Shown: positions 1-8,693, numbered from the stretch's first letter. The stretch: 49,807 bases of DNA from Peloplasma aerotolerans (GCF_030012175.1 NZ_JASCXW010000014.1:1-49807), one strand, 5' to 3'. The notes: a model not told the origin generated them from the sequence alone. Program-made: numbers and translations.

Positions 1-23
1 TTTTTGATTGATTGAACTTGAAT

Positions 24-782
24 TTATTTAAGTGCTGCTCTAACTAACGTTAAAAACGAATTAGGATCTAATGATGCTCCACCAACTAATGCTCCATCAA
101 TATCGGACATTGATAATAAGCTATCAACATTCTTCGTGTTGACAGAACCACCATATAAGATACGAATTTGCTCACTAACTTCTTCGTTATATAGTTTTTT
201 AATGACTGAGCGAATTGCTATAATGGTTTCATTTGCTTGTTCTGGAGTTGCAGTTACTCCTGTACCAATTGCCCATATTGGTTCATATGCAACAACTGTT
301 TTTAATGCATCTTGAGCACTTACATTTAAATAAGCTTTTTCAATTTGCTTTTTCACGACTTGGTTGGTTGTTCCAGCTTCTCTAATTTCTAATGATTCAC
401 CAACACAAACAATTGGTGTGATATCCACATTTACTGCGGATATAAGTTTTAAATTCACAGTCTCATCTGTTTCATTAAAATAAGCACGACGTTCACTATG
501 TCCAACAATGACATAATCAACACCATATGATTTCAACATAGCAGCTGAAATTTCTCCAGTATATGCACCTTCTTCAGCATAATGCATATTCTGAGCACCA
601 ATTCTTAGATTTTCGCCTTCTCTTTTCACAAGATCTTTCAAAAATATAGCTGGTGCACAAATCACTGATTCCACAACATCTTTGTCAGGGACTTCGACGT
701 TAACAGCATAGATGAATGCTAGAGCATCATCTTTCGTCTTATACATCTTCCAATTCCCTGCGATTAAAGGTTTTCTTCTCAT
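24..782 (-). CDS. tpiA: Triosephosphate isomerase
   Basis: Interconverts dihydroxyacetone phosphate and glyceraldehyde 3-phosphate in cytoplasmic glycolysis. At 252 residues it has the normal family length. All catalytic signatures are visible: GNWKM with the substrate-binding lysine (Lys12), VGHSERR with the electrophilic histidine near residue 95, and AYEPIWAIGTG with the catalytic glutamate near 167, followed by the phosphate-gripping YGGSV and GGASL loops. It is the last visible gene of the minus-strand operon pgk, cupin regulator, HPr-like gene, tpiA, and starts 4 nt after the HPr-like stop codon, so it is almost certainly co-transcribed. Identification is secure. Confidence 0.98.
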   Translation of the reverse strand: MRRKPLIAGNWKMYKTKDDALAFIYAVNVEVPDKDVVESVICAPAIFLKDLVKREGENLRIGAQNMHYAEEGAYTGEISAAMLKSYGVDYVIVGHSERRAYFNETDETVNLKLISAVNVDITPIVCVGESLEIREAGTTNQVVKKQIEKAYLNVSAQDALKTVVAYEPIWAIGTGVTATPEQANETIIAIRSVIKKLYNEEVSEQIRILYGGSVNTKNVDSLLSMSDIDGALVGGASLDPNSFLTLVRAALK

Positions 783-786
783 AATC

Positions 787-1032
787 TTATCCTAAGATAG
801 AGGATACGTCTTTGATTGCTTCTTCGGCACGAGTTCCTCTAGCTACGATACGTACATTTTCTCCATGTGGGACAGCCAATGACATTAAAGCAAGAATCGA
901 CTTTAAGTCAACAACTTTGTTGTGGTAATGCAATTCAATATCAACAGCATATTTTGATGCTGTTTGTACAACTTTTGCTGCTAAAGCTGCATGTAAACCT
1001 TGTGTACTCTTAATTACAATTTCTTTTTCCAT
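787..1032 (-). CDS. HPr-like phosphocarrier protein with altered active-site loop
   Basis: An 81-residue protein of the HPr/Crh family (PTS phosphocarrier fold). The loop reads GLHAALAAK: the phosphorylatable histidine is present (His14, equal to HPr His15), but the arginine two residues on (HPr Arg17) is Ala16 and the following proline is Leu17. The regulatory site is intact: DLKSILALMSL places Ser45 where HPr Ser46 is phosphorylated by HPr kinase. In the family, Arg17 helps stabilise the phosphohistidine, so PTS phosphotransfer may be weak and a Crh-like regulatory role is possible (inference). It lies between the cupin regulator and tpiA in a glycolytic operon. It could still be a working HPr; no other PTS gene is in the window. 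Confidence 0.85.
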   Translation of the reverse strand: MEKEIVIKSTQGLHAALAAKVVQTASKYAVDIELHYHNKVVDLKSILALMSLAVPHGENVRIVARGTRAEEAIKDVSSILG

Positions 1033-1053
1033 TTTAACTTTTCCTCTCCTTGG

Positions 1054-1593
1054 TTAAAACATTGGTGGTGTGCTTATCCATAGCACCTTTGCGTTTTGAT
1101 GACTGTGATTAATTAAATAATGTTCTTTGTTTGCTGGATAATAAAATGTTTCACCTTTTCGAACAATATATCTTTTCTTATTTAAAACTAAAGTAACTTG
1201 ACCTTCTAATATATAACCAAACTCTTCACCTGCATGAGGATCATCAATAACTGATTGTCCACCTGGTTCTAAGTCAATTATAATAGGTTCCATTTCATAT
1301 TTTAATGCATTTGGTACAATCCAAGAGATCATATGCTTTAAATTGTCATTTTCTTTTTCATAGAAATCTTCTTTTTTATAGACGACAGTTTGTTCTTCTT
1401 CAATACTAAAGAACTCATGAACATCTGTTCCAAGCACCTCAAGAATTGAGAATAAGGTTTGCATTGAAGGTGACGTTAGATTATTTTCAATTTGTGAAAT
1501 ATACCCTTTTGTTAACTCCAATCTGTTCGCAAGCTCTTCTTGTGTTAGATTATTTCCTAATCTGAGTGCTCTTATCTTTTTACCAATATCCAT
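1054..1593 (-). CDS. XRE-family regulator with C-terminal cupin domain
   Basis: A 179-residue transcription factor. Residues about 4-60 form a lambda-repressor-type helix-turn-helix (IRALRLGNNLTQEELANRL, then LTKGYISQIENN), and residues about 105-175 form a small cupin barrel (DDPHAGEEFGYILEGQ, RKGETFYYPANKEH), the usual ligand or metal sensor of this class (PuuR/SinR-like cupin regulators). Its start codon overlaps the pgk stop codon by one base (TAATG), indicating translational coupling. A cupin regulator inside the pgk-tpiA operon suggests local control of glycolysis or autoregulation, but its ligand and targets cannot be read from the sequence. Confidence 0.9.
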   Translation of the reverse strand: MDIGKKIRALRLGNNLTQEELANRLELTKGYISQIENNLTSPSMQTLFSILEVLGTDVHEFFSIEEEQTVVYKKEDFYEKENDNLKHMISWIVPNALKYEMEPIIIDLEPGGQSVIDDPHAGEEFGYILEGQVTLVLNKKRYIVRKGETFYYPANKEHYLINHSHQNAKVLWISTPPMF

Positions 1594-2792
1594 TATTTAT
1601 CGTCAACACATTCGATACCAGGAAGCACTTTACCTTCAAGGTATTCTAGTGATGCTCCTCCGCCAGTTGAAATATGTGAAAATCTCTCTGCTAGACCAAA
1701 TTGAATTACTGCAGCTGCTGAATCTCCACCACCAATAATAGTTGTTGCTTTACCTTCTAGTTCAGCAACAGCACGTGCGATAGCAAGAGTTCCTTCAGCA
1801 AACCTTGGGAACTCGAATACACCAACTGGTCCATTCCAAACAACGGTTTTTGCTTTTTCAATATATGATTCGAATAATGCAACTGTTCTTGGTCCAATAT
1901 CCATACCCATTTCATCACTTGGAATTGCTTCTGCATCTCTGACATGTTTTTCACTCTCTGGACTAAATTCTTTTGCTGTGTAAATATCTTTACCTAACAA
2001 TATTTTGCCTTTTCCAAGTTCTAACAATTCTTTTGCTAAGTCCACTTTATCTGCTTCTAATAAACTTGTTCCAACTTCGTATCCTAAAGCCTTAAAGAAA
2101 GTGTATGCCATCCCACCACCAATTAATACATAATCAGCAACTTTGAGTAAATTTTTTATGACTTCAATTTTATCAGATACTTTAGCTCCCCCTAGTATAG
2201 CTACAAACGGTCTTTCAGGATTTTCTAGAGTTCCACCAATAAAGTTGATTTCTTTTTCTAAAAGGAAACCTGCAACAGTTTGTTCAATATTTGATGCAAT
2301 ACCTACATTCGATGCTGCTTCACGATGTGCTGTTCCAAATGCATCATTAACGAATACATCCCCTAAAGAAGCCCAATACTTACCTAGTTCAGGATCATTT
2401 TTACTTTCTTTTTTACCATTTAAATCCTCAAATCTTGTGTTTTCAAACATTAAGATTTCGCCATCTTTCAAAGCATCGATAGCGTCTTCTAATAGTTTTC
2501 CTCTAGTCTCAGGAACAAAGACAACGTCTTGATTTAAGTGTTCACTTAATCTTTTAGCAACAATATCTAAACTACCTTTTGCCTTATCGGACTCTTCTTT
2601 GATACGCCCTAGATGAGAAAAAACAATCGCCTTACCACCTTGATCTAAAATATACTTAATCGTTGGTAATGCTTGTACAATTCTGTTTTCATCACTTATT
2701 TCGCCATCTTTAATTGGTACATTAAAGTCAACACGAACAAGCACTTTTTTTCCTTTTAATTGAATATCTTTAATTGTTTTTTTTGCCATCAT
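1593..2792 (-). CDS. pgk: Phosphoglycerate kinase
   Basis: Makes ATP from 1,3-bisphosphoglycerate in glycolysis. The 399 residues match the usual length. Visible signatures are [10 protein letters not shown] at the N terminus, the substrate motifs VFSHLGR and [18 protein letters not shown], and the C-terminal nucleotide site GGGDSAAAV with STGGGASLE. The start has two consecutive ATG codons behind a GGAGG ribosome site; the first was taken. It is the first gene of the operon that continues into the cupin regulator, HPr-like gene and tpiA. An extended -10 promoter and a cre-like element lie upstream. gapA is not adjacent here. Confidence 0.98.
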   Translation of the reverse strand: MMAKKTIKDIQLKGKKVLVRVDFNVPIKDGEISDENRIVQALPTIKYILDQGGKAIVFSHLGRIKEESDKAKGSLDIVAKRLSEHLNQDVVFVPETRGKLLEDAIDALKDGEILMFENTRFEDLNGKKESKNDPELGKYWASLGDVFVNDAFGTAHREAASNVGIASNIEQTVAGFLLEKEINFIGGTLENPERPFVAILGGAKVSDKIEVIKNLLKVADYVLIGGGMAYTFFKALGYEVGTSLLEADKVDLAKELLELGKGKILLGKDIYTAKEFSPESEKHVRDAEAIPSDEMGMDIGPRTVALFESYIEKAKTVVWNGPVGVFEFPRFAEGTLAIARAVAELEGKATTIIGGGDSAAAVIQFGLAERFSHISTGGGASLEYLEGKVLPGIECVDDK

Positions 2793-2808
2793 TTTTCCTC
2801 CTATATGA

Positions 2809-2822
2809 TGTAATCGTTTAAA
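2809..2822. promoter_or_regulatory. cre-like operator in the pgk leader
   Basis: TGTAATCGTTTAAA fits the CcpA operator consensus TGWAANCGNTNWCA at all positions but one (A for C at position 13). It lies between the pgk -10 box and its ribosome site, a position where a bound repressor would block elongation. Functional assignment is inference. Confidence 0.4.
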
Positions 2823-2836
2823 TTTTAACCGTTCTT

Positions 2837-2845
2837 ATTATAACA
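2837..2845 (-). promoter_or_regulatory. Extended -10 promoter of the pgk operon
   Basis: On the minus strand TGTTATAAT is a TGn-TATAAT extended -10 box about 45 nt upstream of the pgk start. No good -35 hexamer sits 16-18 nt upstream, as is common for extended -10 promoters. Confidence 0.55.
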
Positions 2846-2867
2846 CTATTTGTAAACTTTTTCTATA

Positions 2868-3284
2868 CTATTGAAAATGAAAATGTTTTACTTTCATAAA
2901 CTTTATCATTTCTAAATACTTTATCTGCTTTGATAGACTATTTAAAGAATACTTTAAATATATTTTTCTTTGACTATAGAATTCAATTTCTAAACCATCA
3001 TCGGATTCTCGGATATGATTGATGGATGCATAATTAATCCATATGTTATCATAGTCTCTCGTTCTTTTCACTGGAATCAACATAAGATAATCGTTGATGT
3101 ATACTGGAACCTTATATTTGATGTCTAAAACCTTCTTAACAGCCATTAGATAACCCTCATAGGTAAATAATCCTTCTTGACATAAAAGCTTAATATAACT
3201 TAAATTTGATGATTTATATGTCTTTATGTGTCGTTCTTGATAAATTAACGCTCCCTGACTGGTATTAACAATATATTCAATCAT
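2868..3284 (-). CDS. ComK-like competence transcription factor
   Basis: A 138-residue protein whose central and C-terminal half follows the ComK pattern: K-x-P-V-Y-I-N at about 57-63, a hydrophobic strand ending LIPVKRTRDYDN, then IWINYASI with the hallmark W-I pair, a strand with IEFYS, and IYLKYSLNSLSKQIKYLE matching the ComK S-x-x-S-x-x-x-Q-I tail. In Bacillus and relatives ComK activates DNA-uptake genes. The N-terminal half is shorter than in B. subtilis ComK (192 residues) and lacks its cysteine. It stands alone between the ugpC terminator and pgk. It may control other genes in this organism; the assignment is by motif order only. Confidence 0.6.
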   Translation of the reverse strand: MIEYIVNTSQGALIYQERHIKTYKSSNLSYIKLLCQEGLFTYEGYLMAVKKVLDIKYKVPVYINDYLMLIPVKRTRDYDNIWINYASINHIRESDDGLEIEFYSQRKIYLKYSLNSLSKQIKYLEMIKFMKVKHFHFQ

Positions 3285-3300
3285 AATTATTTATCTCCAT

Positions 3301-3323
3301 AAAAAAAAGGCCAATTGGCCTTT
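3301..3323 (-). terminator. Rho-independent terminator after the ugpC-like gene
   Basis: Perfect palindrome AAAGGCCAATTGGCCTTT followed on the minus strand by a run of T, just downstream of the sugar-importer ATPase gene. Confidence 0.85.
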
Positions 3324-3328
3324 AATTA

Positions 3329-4483
3329 TTATTGTTCTTCTTCTTTGATTTTCTTAATTGTTTTCTTTGGTTGAGCTTCAGATGAAACTAAACGTTGTTC
3401 TGATTCTGGATCAAAGAAATGACATTTGTGCATATCTAATGCAAGTCTCATTTTATCTCCAATATGAACGCCTGCACGTGCGTTAACAACAGCACAGATA
3501 TTATTACCATTAACGTTTGTATAAATATTCGTTTCAGAACCAAGTAACTCAGCAACATCAACAGTGATATTTAAAATTGCATCTGGATATGTATCCATAA
3601 CCACTTGTTCGTCATGAATATCCTCTGGACGAATACCTAAAACAACTTCTTTACCAACCATACCATTTTCTTTTAGGATTGCAAATTTATCTTCAGGAAC
3701 AACAATTTTATGTTCTCCAGCAACAAAGTTAGATTTGTTATCAACGATACCATGGATAAAGTTCATTGGAGGTGTTCCAATAAATCCAGCCACGAATAAG
3801 TTGTTCGGATTGTCATAAATATCTTTTGGAGCTCCAACTTGCATAATATAACCATCTTTCATAACAACAATACGGCTTGCCATTGTCATCGCTTCAATTT
3901 GGTCATGAGTTACATAAATTGTAGTCGTTTCAATCTTATTGTGAAGTTTAATTAACTCACCGCGCATTTGAACACGTAATTTTGCGTCAAGGTTTGATAA
4001 TGGTTCATCCATTAAGAACACTTTTGCGTTACGTACGATTGCTCTACCTAAAGCAACACGTTGTCTTTGTCCACCTGATAAAGCTTTTGGTTTACGCTTT
4101 AAGTAAGGTGTTAATCCAAGAATATCTGCTGCTTCTTGAACCTTTTCATTGATGATATCTTTAGGCATTTTTCTTAGTTTAAGACCAAACGCCATATTAT
4201 CATACACAGTCATGTGAGGATATAGGGCATAAGATTGGAATACCATTGCGATATTTCTATCTTTTGGTGCTTTGTCATTAACGAGTTCATCGTCAATATA
4301 TAATTCACCTGATGTGATTTCTTCAAGACCAGCAATCATTCTTAGTGTTGTAGATTTTCCACAACCTGATGGTCCAACAAAAACGATAAATTCTTTATCT
4401 CTAATTTTAAGATTAAAGTCAAAAACTGCTTGTACACCATTAGGGTATACTTTATTAATATCTTTTAATTGTAAAGTAGCCAT
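3329..4483 (-). CDS. Sugar ABC importer ATPase (UgpC/MsmK/MalK type)
   Basis: A 384-residue CUT1-family ATP-binding subunit. The Walker [10 protein letters not shown] (about 38-46), Q-loop VFQSYALYPHMTV, signature LSGGQRQRVALGRA, Walker B VFLMDEPLSNLDA and switch histidine VTHDQ are all intact. Residues from about 240 form the MalK-type OB-fold regulatory domain, including VVLGIRPEDI. No permease or binding-protein genes are adjacent. In Firmicutes such orphan ATPases (MsmK, MsmX) often energise several separate sugar importers, so a shared multi-transporter ATPase is the likely role (inference). It has its own extended -10 promoter and terminator. Confidence 0.93.
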   Translation of the reverse strand: MATLQLKDINKVYPNGVQAVFDFNLKIRDKEFIVFVGPSGCGKSTTLRMIAGLEEITSGELYIDDELVNDKAPKDRNIAMVFQSYALYPHMTVYDNMAFGLKLRKMPKDIINEKVQEAADILGLTPYLKRKPKALSGGQRQRVALGRAIVRNAKVFLMDEPLSNLDAKLRVQMRGELIKLHNKIETTTIYVTHDQIEAMTMASRIVVMKDGYIMQVGAPKDIYDNPNNLFVAGFIGTPPMNFIHGIVDNKSNFVAGEHKIVVPEDKFAILKENGMVGKEVVLGIRPEDIHDEQVVMDTYPDAILNITVDVAELLGSETNIYTNVNGNNICAVVNARAGVHIGDKMRLALDMHKCHFFDPESEQRLVSSEAQPKKTIKKIKEEEQ

Positions 4484-4518
4484 TTTTTTCTCCCTTATTT
4501 TAATTACATTCTAAAACC

Positions 4519-4527
4519 ATTATAGCA
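4519..4527 (-). promoter_or_regulatory. Extended -10 promoter of the ugpC-like gene
   Basis: TGCTATAAT on the minus strand, a TGn-TATAAT extended -10 box, about 36 nt upstream of the start codon. Confidence 0.55.
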
Positions 4528-4538
4528 AGTCCATACGA

Positions 4539-4572
4539 TAAAAAAAATGTGCAAGTTGCACATATTTTTAGA
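4539..4572 (-). terminator. Terminator of the PucR-type gene
   Basis: Inverted repeat ATGTGCAA/TTGCACAT at 4547-4563 followed on the minus strand by a T-run. It begins at the stop codon of the PucR-type gene. Confidence 0.8.
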
Positions 4573-5143
4573 TGACTAGATGATAAATAAGAAATGCATC
4601 ATTGAACACTCTAACATCAAAACCAGTCGTTTGATAAAACTTATCTAATCTTTGAATAAGTGTATTACGATGTATATACAATTTTTTAGCTGCTGAGCTC
4701 ATGTTCTGATTACACTCTAAATATGTTTTAATACTCTGTAACATTGAAGTGTCTTGATTGTATTTTCGCAGCATATAACTTTTTAACTCATGATCGATTA
4801 GGTTTAGTAGTGATCGTAGTAAGATTTTATCATCGATATATACATATTTTATAAATGGTATGAGTTTCAATTTGTTTTTAATAAAGTTCATGTGTAATTG
4901 TAACTGATCTTCATTTTCAAATTGATAAGACACATAAATACGTAAGTCTGTTAGTGTATCACTCATAATATTTAAAATGACATCTAAAAAAGAAACATCA
5001 GTTTCTTGTTGATAAAATATATGAATCGCGTAAGGTTCTGTCTCAACTTTAGTAATATCGATGAACTCAGAAAAAATAGATATAATAGGCGACTCTTCTG
5101 ATTTGATTTCTTTTTTGCTTTCAATGATGAGATATCTATACAT
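4568..5143 (-). CDS. PucR/CdaR-type helix-turn-helix regulator
   Basis: A 191-residue protein. The last 65 residues form the PucR C-terminal HTH: SMLQSIKTYLECNQNMSSAA, then KKLYIHRNTLIQRLDKF, matching the family pattern of a tAk-LyiHrNTL-Rl core. The N-terminal 120 residues match nothing I recognise, and the GGDEF-like middle domain of full CdaR proteins is missing, so this is a short version. The family often senses sugar acids or nucleobases. It lies upstream of the sugar-importer ATPase but is separated from it by a terminator and a second promoter, so it may regulate that gene without sharing a transcript. A GGA ribosome site lies about 8 nt before the ATG. Confidence 0.8.
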   Translation of the reverse strand: MYRYLIIESKKEIKSEESPIISIFSEFIDITKVETEPYAIHIFYQQETDVSFLDVILNIMSDTLTDLRIYVSYQFENEDQLQLHMNFIKNKLKLIPFIKYVYIDDKILLRSLLNLIDHELKSYMLRKYNQDTSMLQSIKTYLECNQNMSSAAKKLYIHRNTLIQRLDKFYQTTGFDVRVFNDAFLIYHLVI

Positions 5144-5191
5144 TCAATCATTCCTTTTCTCTATTATATCACTTCTAAATAATTCTATTTT

Positions 5192-5953
5192 CTATGGTTC
5201 TAAATAAAATACCTTGAAGGTTCTTAAAATATAAATGGAATATGCATATGTAGATCCGTTATCTACATCAAATTGGATGCCAATGATCTCATGATTCATA
5301 TTGATCATAACACCACCATTACCAAAGGCATCAGATAAAACGTTCGTTTCGACTGCTTGAACTATATTTTCATCAGTCTTAATATAACCAGTAATTAAAC
5401 CCATCGTCAATGCATTGATGATTTCTCCTTGATATCCTATTAACATAATTGGTTCTCCTATTAAAGGTAGACTGTCGGAGATGTCTAAAGTCTGAAGAAC
5501 TCTATTTCTATTTTTTACGAATCTTATGCCTGACAACCCTAAATCTTCAGATGATTTTCTAAGAAAACCTCGATATGTTCTACCTAAGTAATCAGATATT
5601 TCAATTGACATTGTTTGACCTGAACTCAGTTTTGTTAAATCAAAGGTTGTCAAAACGTGATAATTACTACTATCTTCTTCAAAAATAACACCTGATCCAT
5701 ATCTTGTTTCAAGCAAAACACCTAATGGCGAATAAACTTTAACTTCAATCATAACGCTAGAGATGGTTGTCTCAAGTGTTACAACATTAATGAATGTTTG
5801 AAATCGATCAAAAATATTAATATCGTTTGCTATATAATTTTGGTATTGACTTGCTAATATCTTAAACTCTTCAGTATCTTCTTCAATAACAAAGATAGCA
5901 CAACCATTAAGTAAGGTTGCCAATAGTAAAATAAGCATCAACATTTTTTTCAT
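5192..5953 (-). CDS. Lipoprotein, catalytically dead trypsin-like protease paralogue
   Basis: A 253-residue lipoprotein: hydrophobic N terminus with lipobox LNGC (Cys18). The body aligns with the neighbouring 266-residue serine protease lipoprotein along most of its length, but two of three catalytic residues are changed. The His of LTNNHVV is Asp105 in LTTFDLT, and the Ser of GSSG is Gly213 in GNGG; the Asp is kept (Asp137). It should have no peptidase activity and may bind substrate or regulate its partner on the outer face of the membrane (inference). Its start overlaps the partner's stop (ATGA), so the two are co-translated. It is not a decayed gene: the frame is open and the signal intact. 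Confidence 0.85.
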   Translation of the reverse strand: MKKMLMLILLLATLLNGCAIFVIEEDTEEFKILASQYQNYIANDINIFDRFQTFINVVTLETTISSVMIEVKVYSPLGVLLETRYGSGVIFEEDSSNYHVLTTFDLTKLSSGQTMSIEISDYLGRTYRGFLRKSSEDLGLSGIRFVKNRNRVLQTLDISDSLPLIGEPIMLIGYQGEIINALTMGLITGYIKTDENIVQAVETNVLSDAFGNGGVMINMNHEIIGIQFDVDNGSTYAYSIYILRTFKVFYLEP

Positions 5954-6750
5954 TCAGAGTCACCTCCAAAATCAAATTCAACATGCTCAAAGAATGCGAA
6001 AACTTTCTCTACTGGAATAATGAAAGCATATTGAGATACATCGCTATTATTACTAAAATTACCAGCATAAACAACACCGATTAACGCATACGAGTCATTA
6101 ATGACTACACTACCACTACTTCCTGATTTAACAGGTGCAGTAGCTACTAATACAGGGAAATCGACATTAACAACATCGGTAGATGGATTTTCGATATCTA
6201 TCACTGTGTAATCTATTGATGTGCCTAAAGTAATAGCGTTGATTTGAAAACTCGGGTAGCCTAAGATAGCAATATTGAGGTTTAAGGCAGGGTTTTCTTC
6301 AGCAAACTCAATAACATCAAGTAGCTCGCTACCCTTTCTAAATCTGACGATACCTAAGTCAAATGCACTACTGTTTGCAACTAAAGTAGCACTGTAATTA
6401 TTCCCATTATAGTCACCAACTGAATAATTGACTGAATAACTAGATTCCTCATATACAACATGATTGTTTGTTAGCACATAGTAATAAAGACTATCCTCAT
6501 AAAATATGACACCAGAACCCGTCATAGACCCAGATGATGCAAAAACTGTTTTCTTAACGGATACAACACTTTTAATTGTTTCTGTTGAGATATGATTAAA
6601 ATAATCAATATGAGATTGATATATCGCTTCGTTCTGATTCAAATGTGTTTGGTAATCTTGGTATAAGTCATCATAGGTTATAACTTCTGTACATCCAGAT
6701 ATGCTGATGACCATTAGACCTATTAAAAGAAAAGAGAAAAATCTTTTCAT
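5950..6750 (-). CDS. Trypsin-like (HtrA/S1-fold) serine protease lipoprotein
   Basis: A 266-residue lipoprotein with signal sequence and lipobox ISGC (Cys20), so it is anchored on the outer face of the membrane. The full triad is visible: His97 in VLTNNHVVY, Asp131 in SAFDLGIVRF, and Ser212 in KSGSSGSVVIN. There is no PDZ domain, so it is shorter than HtrA/DegP and resembles stand-alone trypsin-like domains. It ends in TGA, inside an ATGA overlap with the inactive paralogue downstream, which is also evidence that TGA is a stop codon here. Likely role: surface protein quality control or processing; the substrate is unknown. Confidence 0.88.
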   Translation of the reverse strand: MKRFFSFLLIGLMVISISGCTEVITYDDLYQDYQTHLNQNEAIYQSHIDYFNHISTETIKSVVSVKKTVFASSGSMTGSGVIFYEDSLYYYVLTNNHVVYEESSYSVNYSVGDYNGNNYSATLVANSSAFDLGIVRFRKGSELLDVIEFAEENPALNLNIAILGYPSFQINAITLGTSIDYTVIDIENPSTDVVNVDFPVLVATAPVKSGSSGSVVINDSYALIGVVYAGNFSNNSDVSQYAFIIPVEKVFAFFEHVEFDFGGDSE

Positions 6751-6790
6751 CCTAACACCTCTTAAGATTATTTTACGCTAAAACGCGTAA

Positions 6791-6828
6791 ATAAAAAAGA
6801 TATTTGCGAATTTATCACAAATATCTTT
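6791..6828 (-). terminator. Terminator of the suf operon
   Basis: An 11-bp stem AAAGATATTTG/CAAATATCTTT with an 11-nt loop, followed on the minus strand by a T-run, 17 nt after the sufB stop codon. Confidence 0.85.
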
Positions 6829-6844
6829 AATATGTTTTTGAATA

Positions 6845-8254
6845 TTAACCGATTGAACCTTCCATTTCCAACTTAATTAATTGGTTTAACTCAATAGCAT
6901 ATTCCATCGGTAATTCTTTAGCAAATGGTTCAATGAATCCCATAACAATCATTTCTGTTGCCTGTTCTTCAGTTAGCCCTCTACTCATTAAGTAAAACAG
7001 TTGCTCTTCACTGATTTTAGAAACTGTCGCTTCATGCTCAAGGAATACATCGCTATTACGTACAACATTTGTTGGGATTGTATCTGAGAATGAATAGTCA
7101 TCTAAAATAATCGTGTCACATTCGACATGTGCTTTTGCACCTTTAGCTTTTTTGCCGAAATCAACTTTACCACGATAGTTAACAGTTCCACCACCACGAC
7201 TAATTGATTTAGAAATAATAGTTGATGTTGTGTTTGGTGCAACATGAATCATTTTAGCACCAGTATCTTGCCATTGACCTTTACCAGCAAATGCAATCGA
7301 AATGGTTGTACCTTTTGCTCTTTCACCAAGTAAAACACATGATGGATATTTCATGTTTACATTACTTCCGATGTTTCCATCAATCCATTCCATATGTCCA
7401 TTTTCATAAACATATGCACGTTTGGTCACCAAATTAATGACGTTGTTAGACCAGTTCTGTATGGTTGTATAACGACACGTTGCATCTTTGTGTACAACAA
7501 TTTCAACGATGGCTGCGTGTAATGAATCTTTCTTATATATGGGTGCAGTACATCCTTCAACATAGTTTACTGATGCACCTTCATCAACAATAATTAAAGT
7601 TCTTTCAAATTGACCCATTTGGTCAGAGTTGATTCTAAAATACGATTGAAGAGGTTTTGTTACTTTTACACCTTTAGGAACATAAATAAATGATCCACCA
7701 CTCCAAACTGCACTATTTAATGCAGCATATTTATTATCATTTTTTGGAATAATCGTTCCAAAATACTTCTTCACCAAATCAGGATAATCTCTTAGTGCTG
7801 TGTCAGTGTCAACATAAATAACACCTAAGTCTTCAAGTTCTTTTTGTGTATTATGATAAACGACTTCACTTTCAAATTGGGTAGATACGCCAGCTAAAAA
7901 GTTTCTTTCAGCTTCAGGTATCCCTAATTTTTCAAATGTGTCTTTAATTGCTTGAGGCACTTCATCCCAACTTGTTTCAGCGCGATCACTCGCTCTAAGG
8001 AAGTACGTAAACTCATCAAAGTTGATAAATGATAAGTCTGGACCCCATTTGGGATTCTTCAATTCTAAAAACTTTTTATAACTTTCTAAACGGTAATTAA
8101 GCATCCATTCTGGTTCATTCTTTGTTTTGCTAATCACACGTATAATGTCTTCATTAAGACCTTTTCCCGTATCAAATACAGGCTTTGATTCTGTATGGAA
8201 ACCAAATTGATACTCGCCTATAATTGCATCTATCTTCTTCTTGTTCTCATCCAT
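6845..8254 (-). CDS. sufB: Fe-S cluster assembly scaffold SufB
   Basis: A 469-residue beta-helix scaffold subunit of the SufBC2D complex, which builds iron-sulfur clusters in the cytoplasm. Family signatures include [51 protein letters not shown], and the C-terminal [18 protein letters not shown] segment shared with SufD. Length is normal. It is last in the operon sufC-D-S-U-B and overlaps sufU by 8 nt. The cluster supply fits the ferredoxin-type domains of the PFOR encoded further along. Confidence 0.97.
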   Translation of the reverse strand: MDENKKKIDAIIGEYQFGFHTESKPVFDTGKGLNEDIIRVISKTKNEPEWMLNYRLESYKKFLELKNPKWGPDLSFINFDEFTYFLRASDRAETSWDEVPQAIKDTFEKLGIPEAERNFLAGVSTQFESEVVYHNTQKELEDLGVIYVDTDTALRDYPDLVKKYFGTIIPKNDNKYAALNSAVWSGGSFIYVPKGVKVTKPLQSYFRINSDQMGQFERTLIIVDEGASVNYVEGCTAPIYKKDSLHAAIVEIVVHKDATCRYTTIQNWSNNVINLVTKRAYVYENGHMEWIDGNIGSNVNMKYPSCVLLGERAKGTTISIAFAGKGQWQDTGAKMIHVAPNTTSTIISKSISRGGGTVNYRGKVDFGKKAKGAKAHVECDTIILDDYSFSDTIPTNVVRNSDVFLEHEATVSKISEEQLFYLMSRGLTEEQATEMIVMGFIEPFAKELPMEYAIELNQLIKLEMEGSIG

Positions 8255-8693
8255 TTAGCTCATCCTCCTTTATTTTTATTATACCTTGTTCTGCAGCTTT
8301 CCATGCCAATGTTGCACATTTAACACGAGCTGGAAACTGAGCAACACCTTGATAGACCACTGCATCGCCTTTAAGAATTTCTGGATTAAAAGGGTAACCT
8401 TTAATCAATTCATAAAATTCATGTAGTATTGATATTGCTTCATCTAGTGATTTATTTTTTAGTGTTTCACTCATTACACTTGCACTTGAACAGCATATAG
8501 AACAACCGGTTCCTTGGTGCAAAATATCTATGATTTTGTGATTATCGACTTTCAATTGAACGGTCATCTCATCCCCACAACTGGGGTTGTTTAAATGAAC
8601 GGTCATGTAACTGTTATCAGCTACAAACCCTTTGTTTTTTGGGTTTTTATAATGTTCCATTATCACTTGTCTATATAAATGCTCAATATTCAT
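8247..8693 (-). CDS. sufU: SufU sulfurtransferase/scaffold protein
   Basis: A 148-residue SufU. The family's zinc or cluster ligands are visible: NNPSCGDEM (first Cys and Asp), [12 protein letters not shown] (second Cys) and RVKCATLAW (third Cys), with the SufU-type insertion between them that IscU lacks. In Firmicutes SufU is a zinc protein accepting persulfide sulfur from SufS. Its position directly after sufS and overlapping sufB agrees with this. Confidence 0.95.
   Translation of the reverse strand: MNIEHLYRQVIMEHYKNPKNKGFVADNSYMTVHLNNPSCGDEMTVQLKVDNHKIIDILHQGTGCSICCSSASVMSETLKNKSLDEAISILHEFYELIKGYPFNPEILKGDAVVYQGVAQFPARVKCATLAWKAAEQGIIKIKEDELNG

Noticed and set aside
2143-2532. Open frame of 129 codons on the plus strand.
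   Set aside because: Antisense to pgk, a fully conserved gene. No coding evidence of its own.
5192-5953. Inactive protease paralogue as a pseudogene.
   Set aside because: The frame, lipobox and translational coupling are intact, and the lost residues are clean substitutions, so it looks like a functional pseudo-enzyme.
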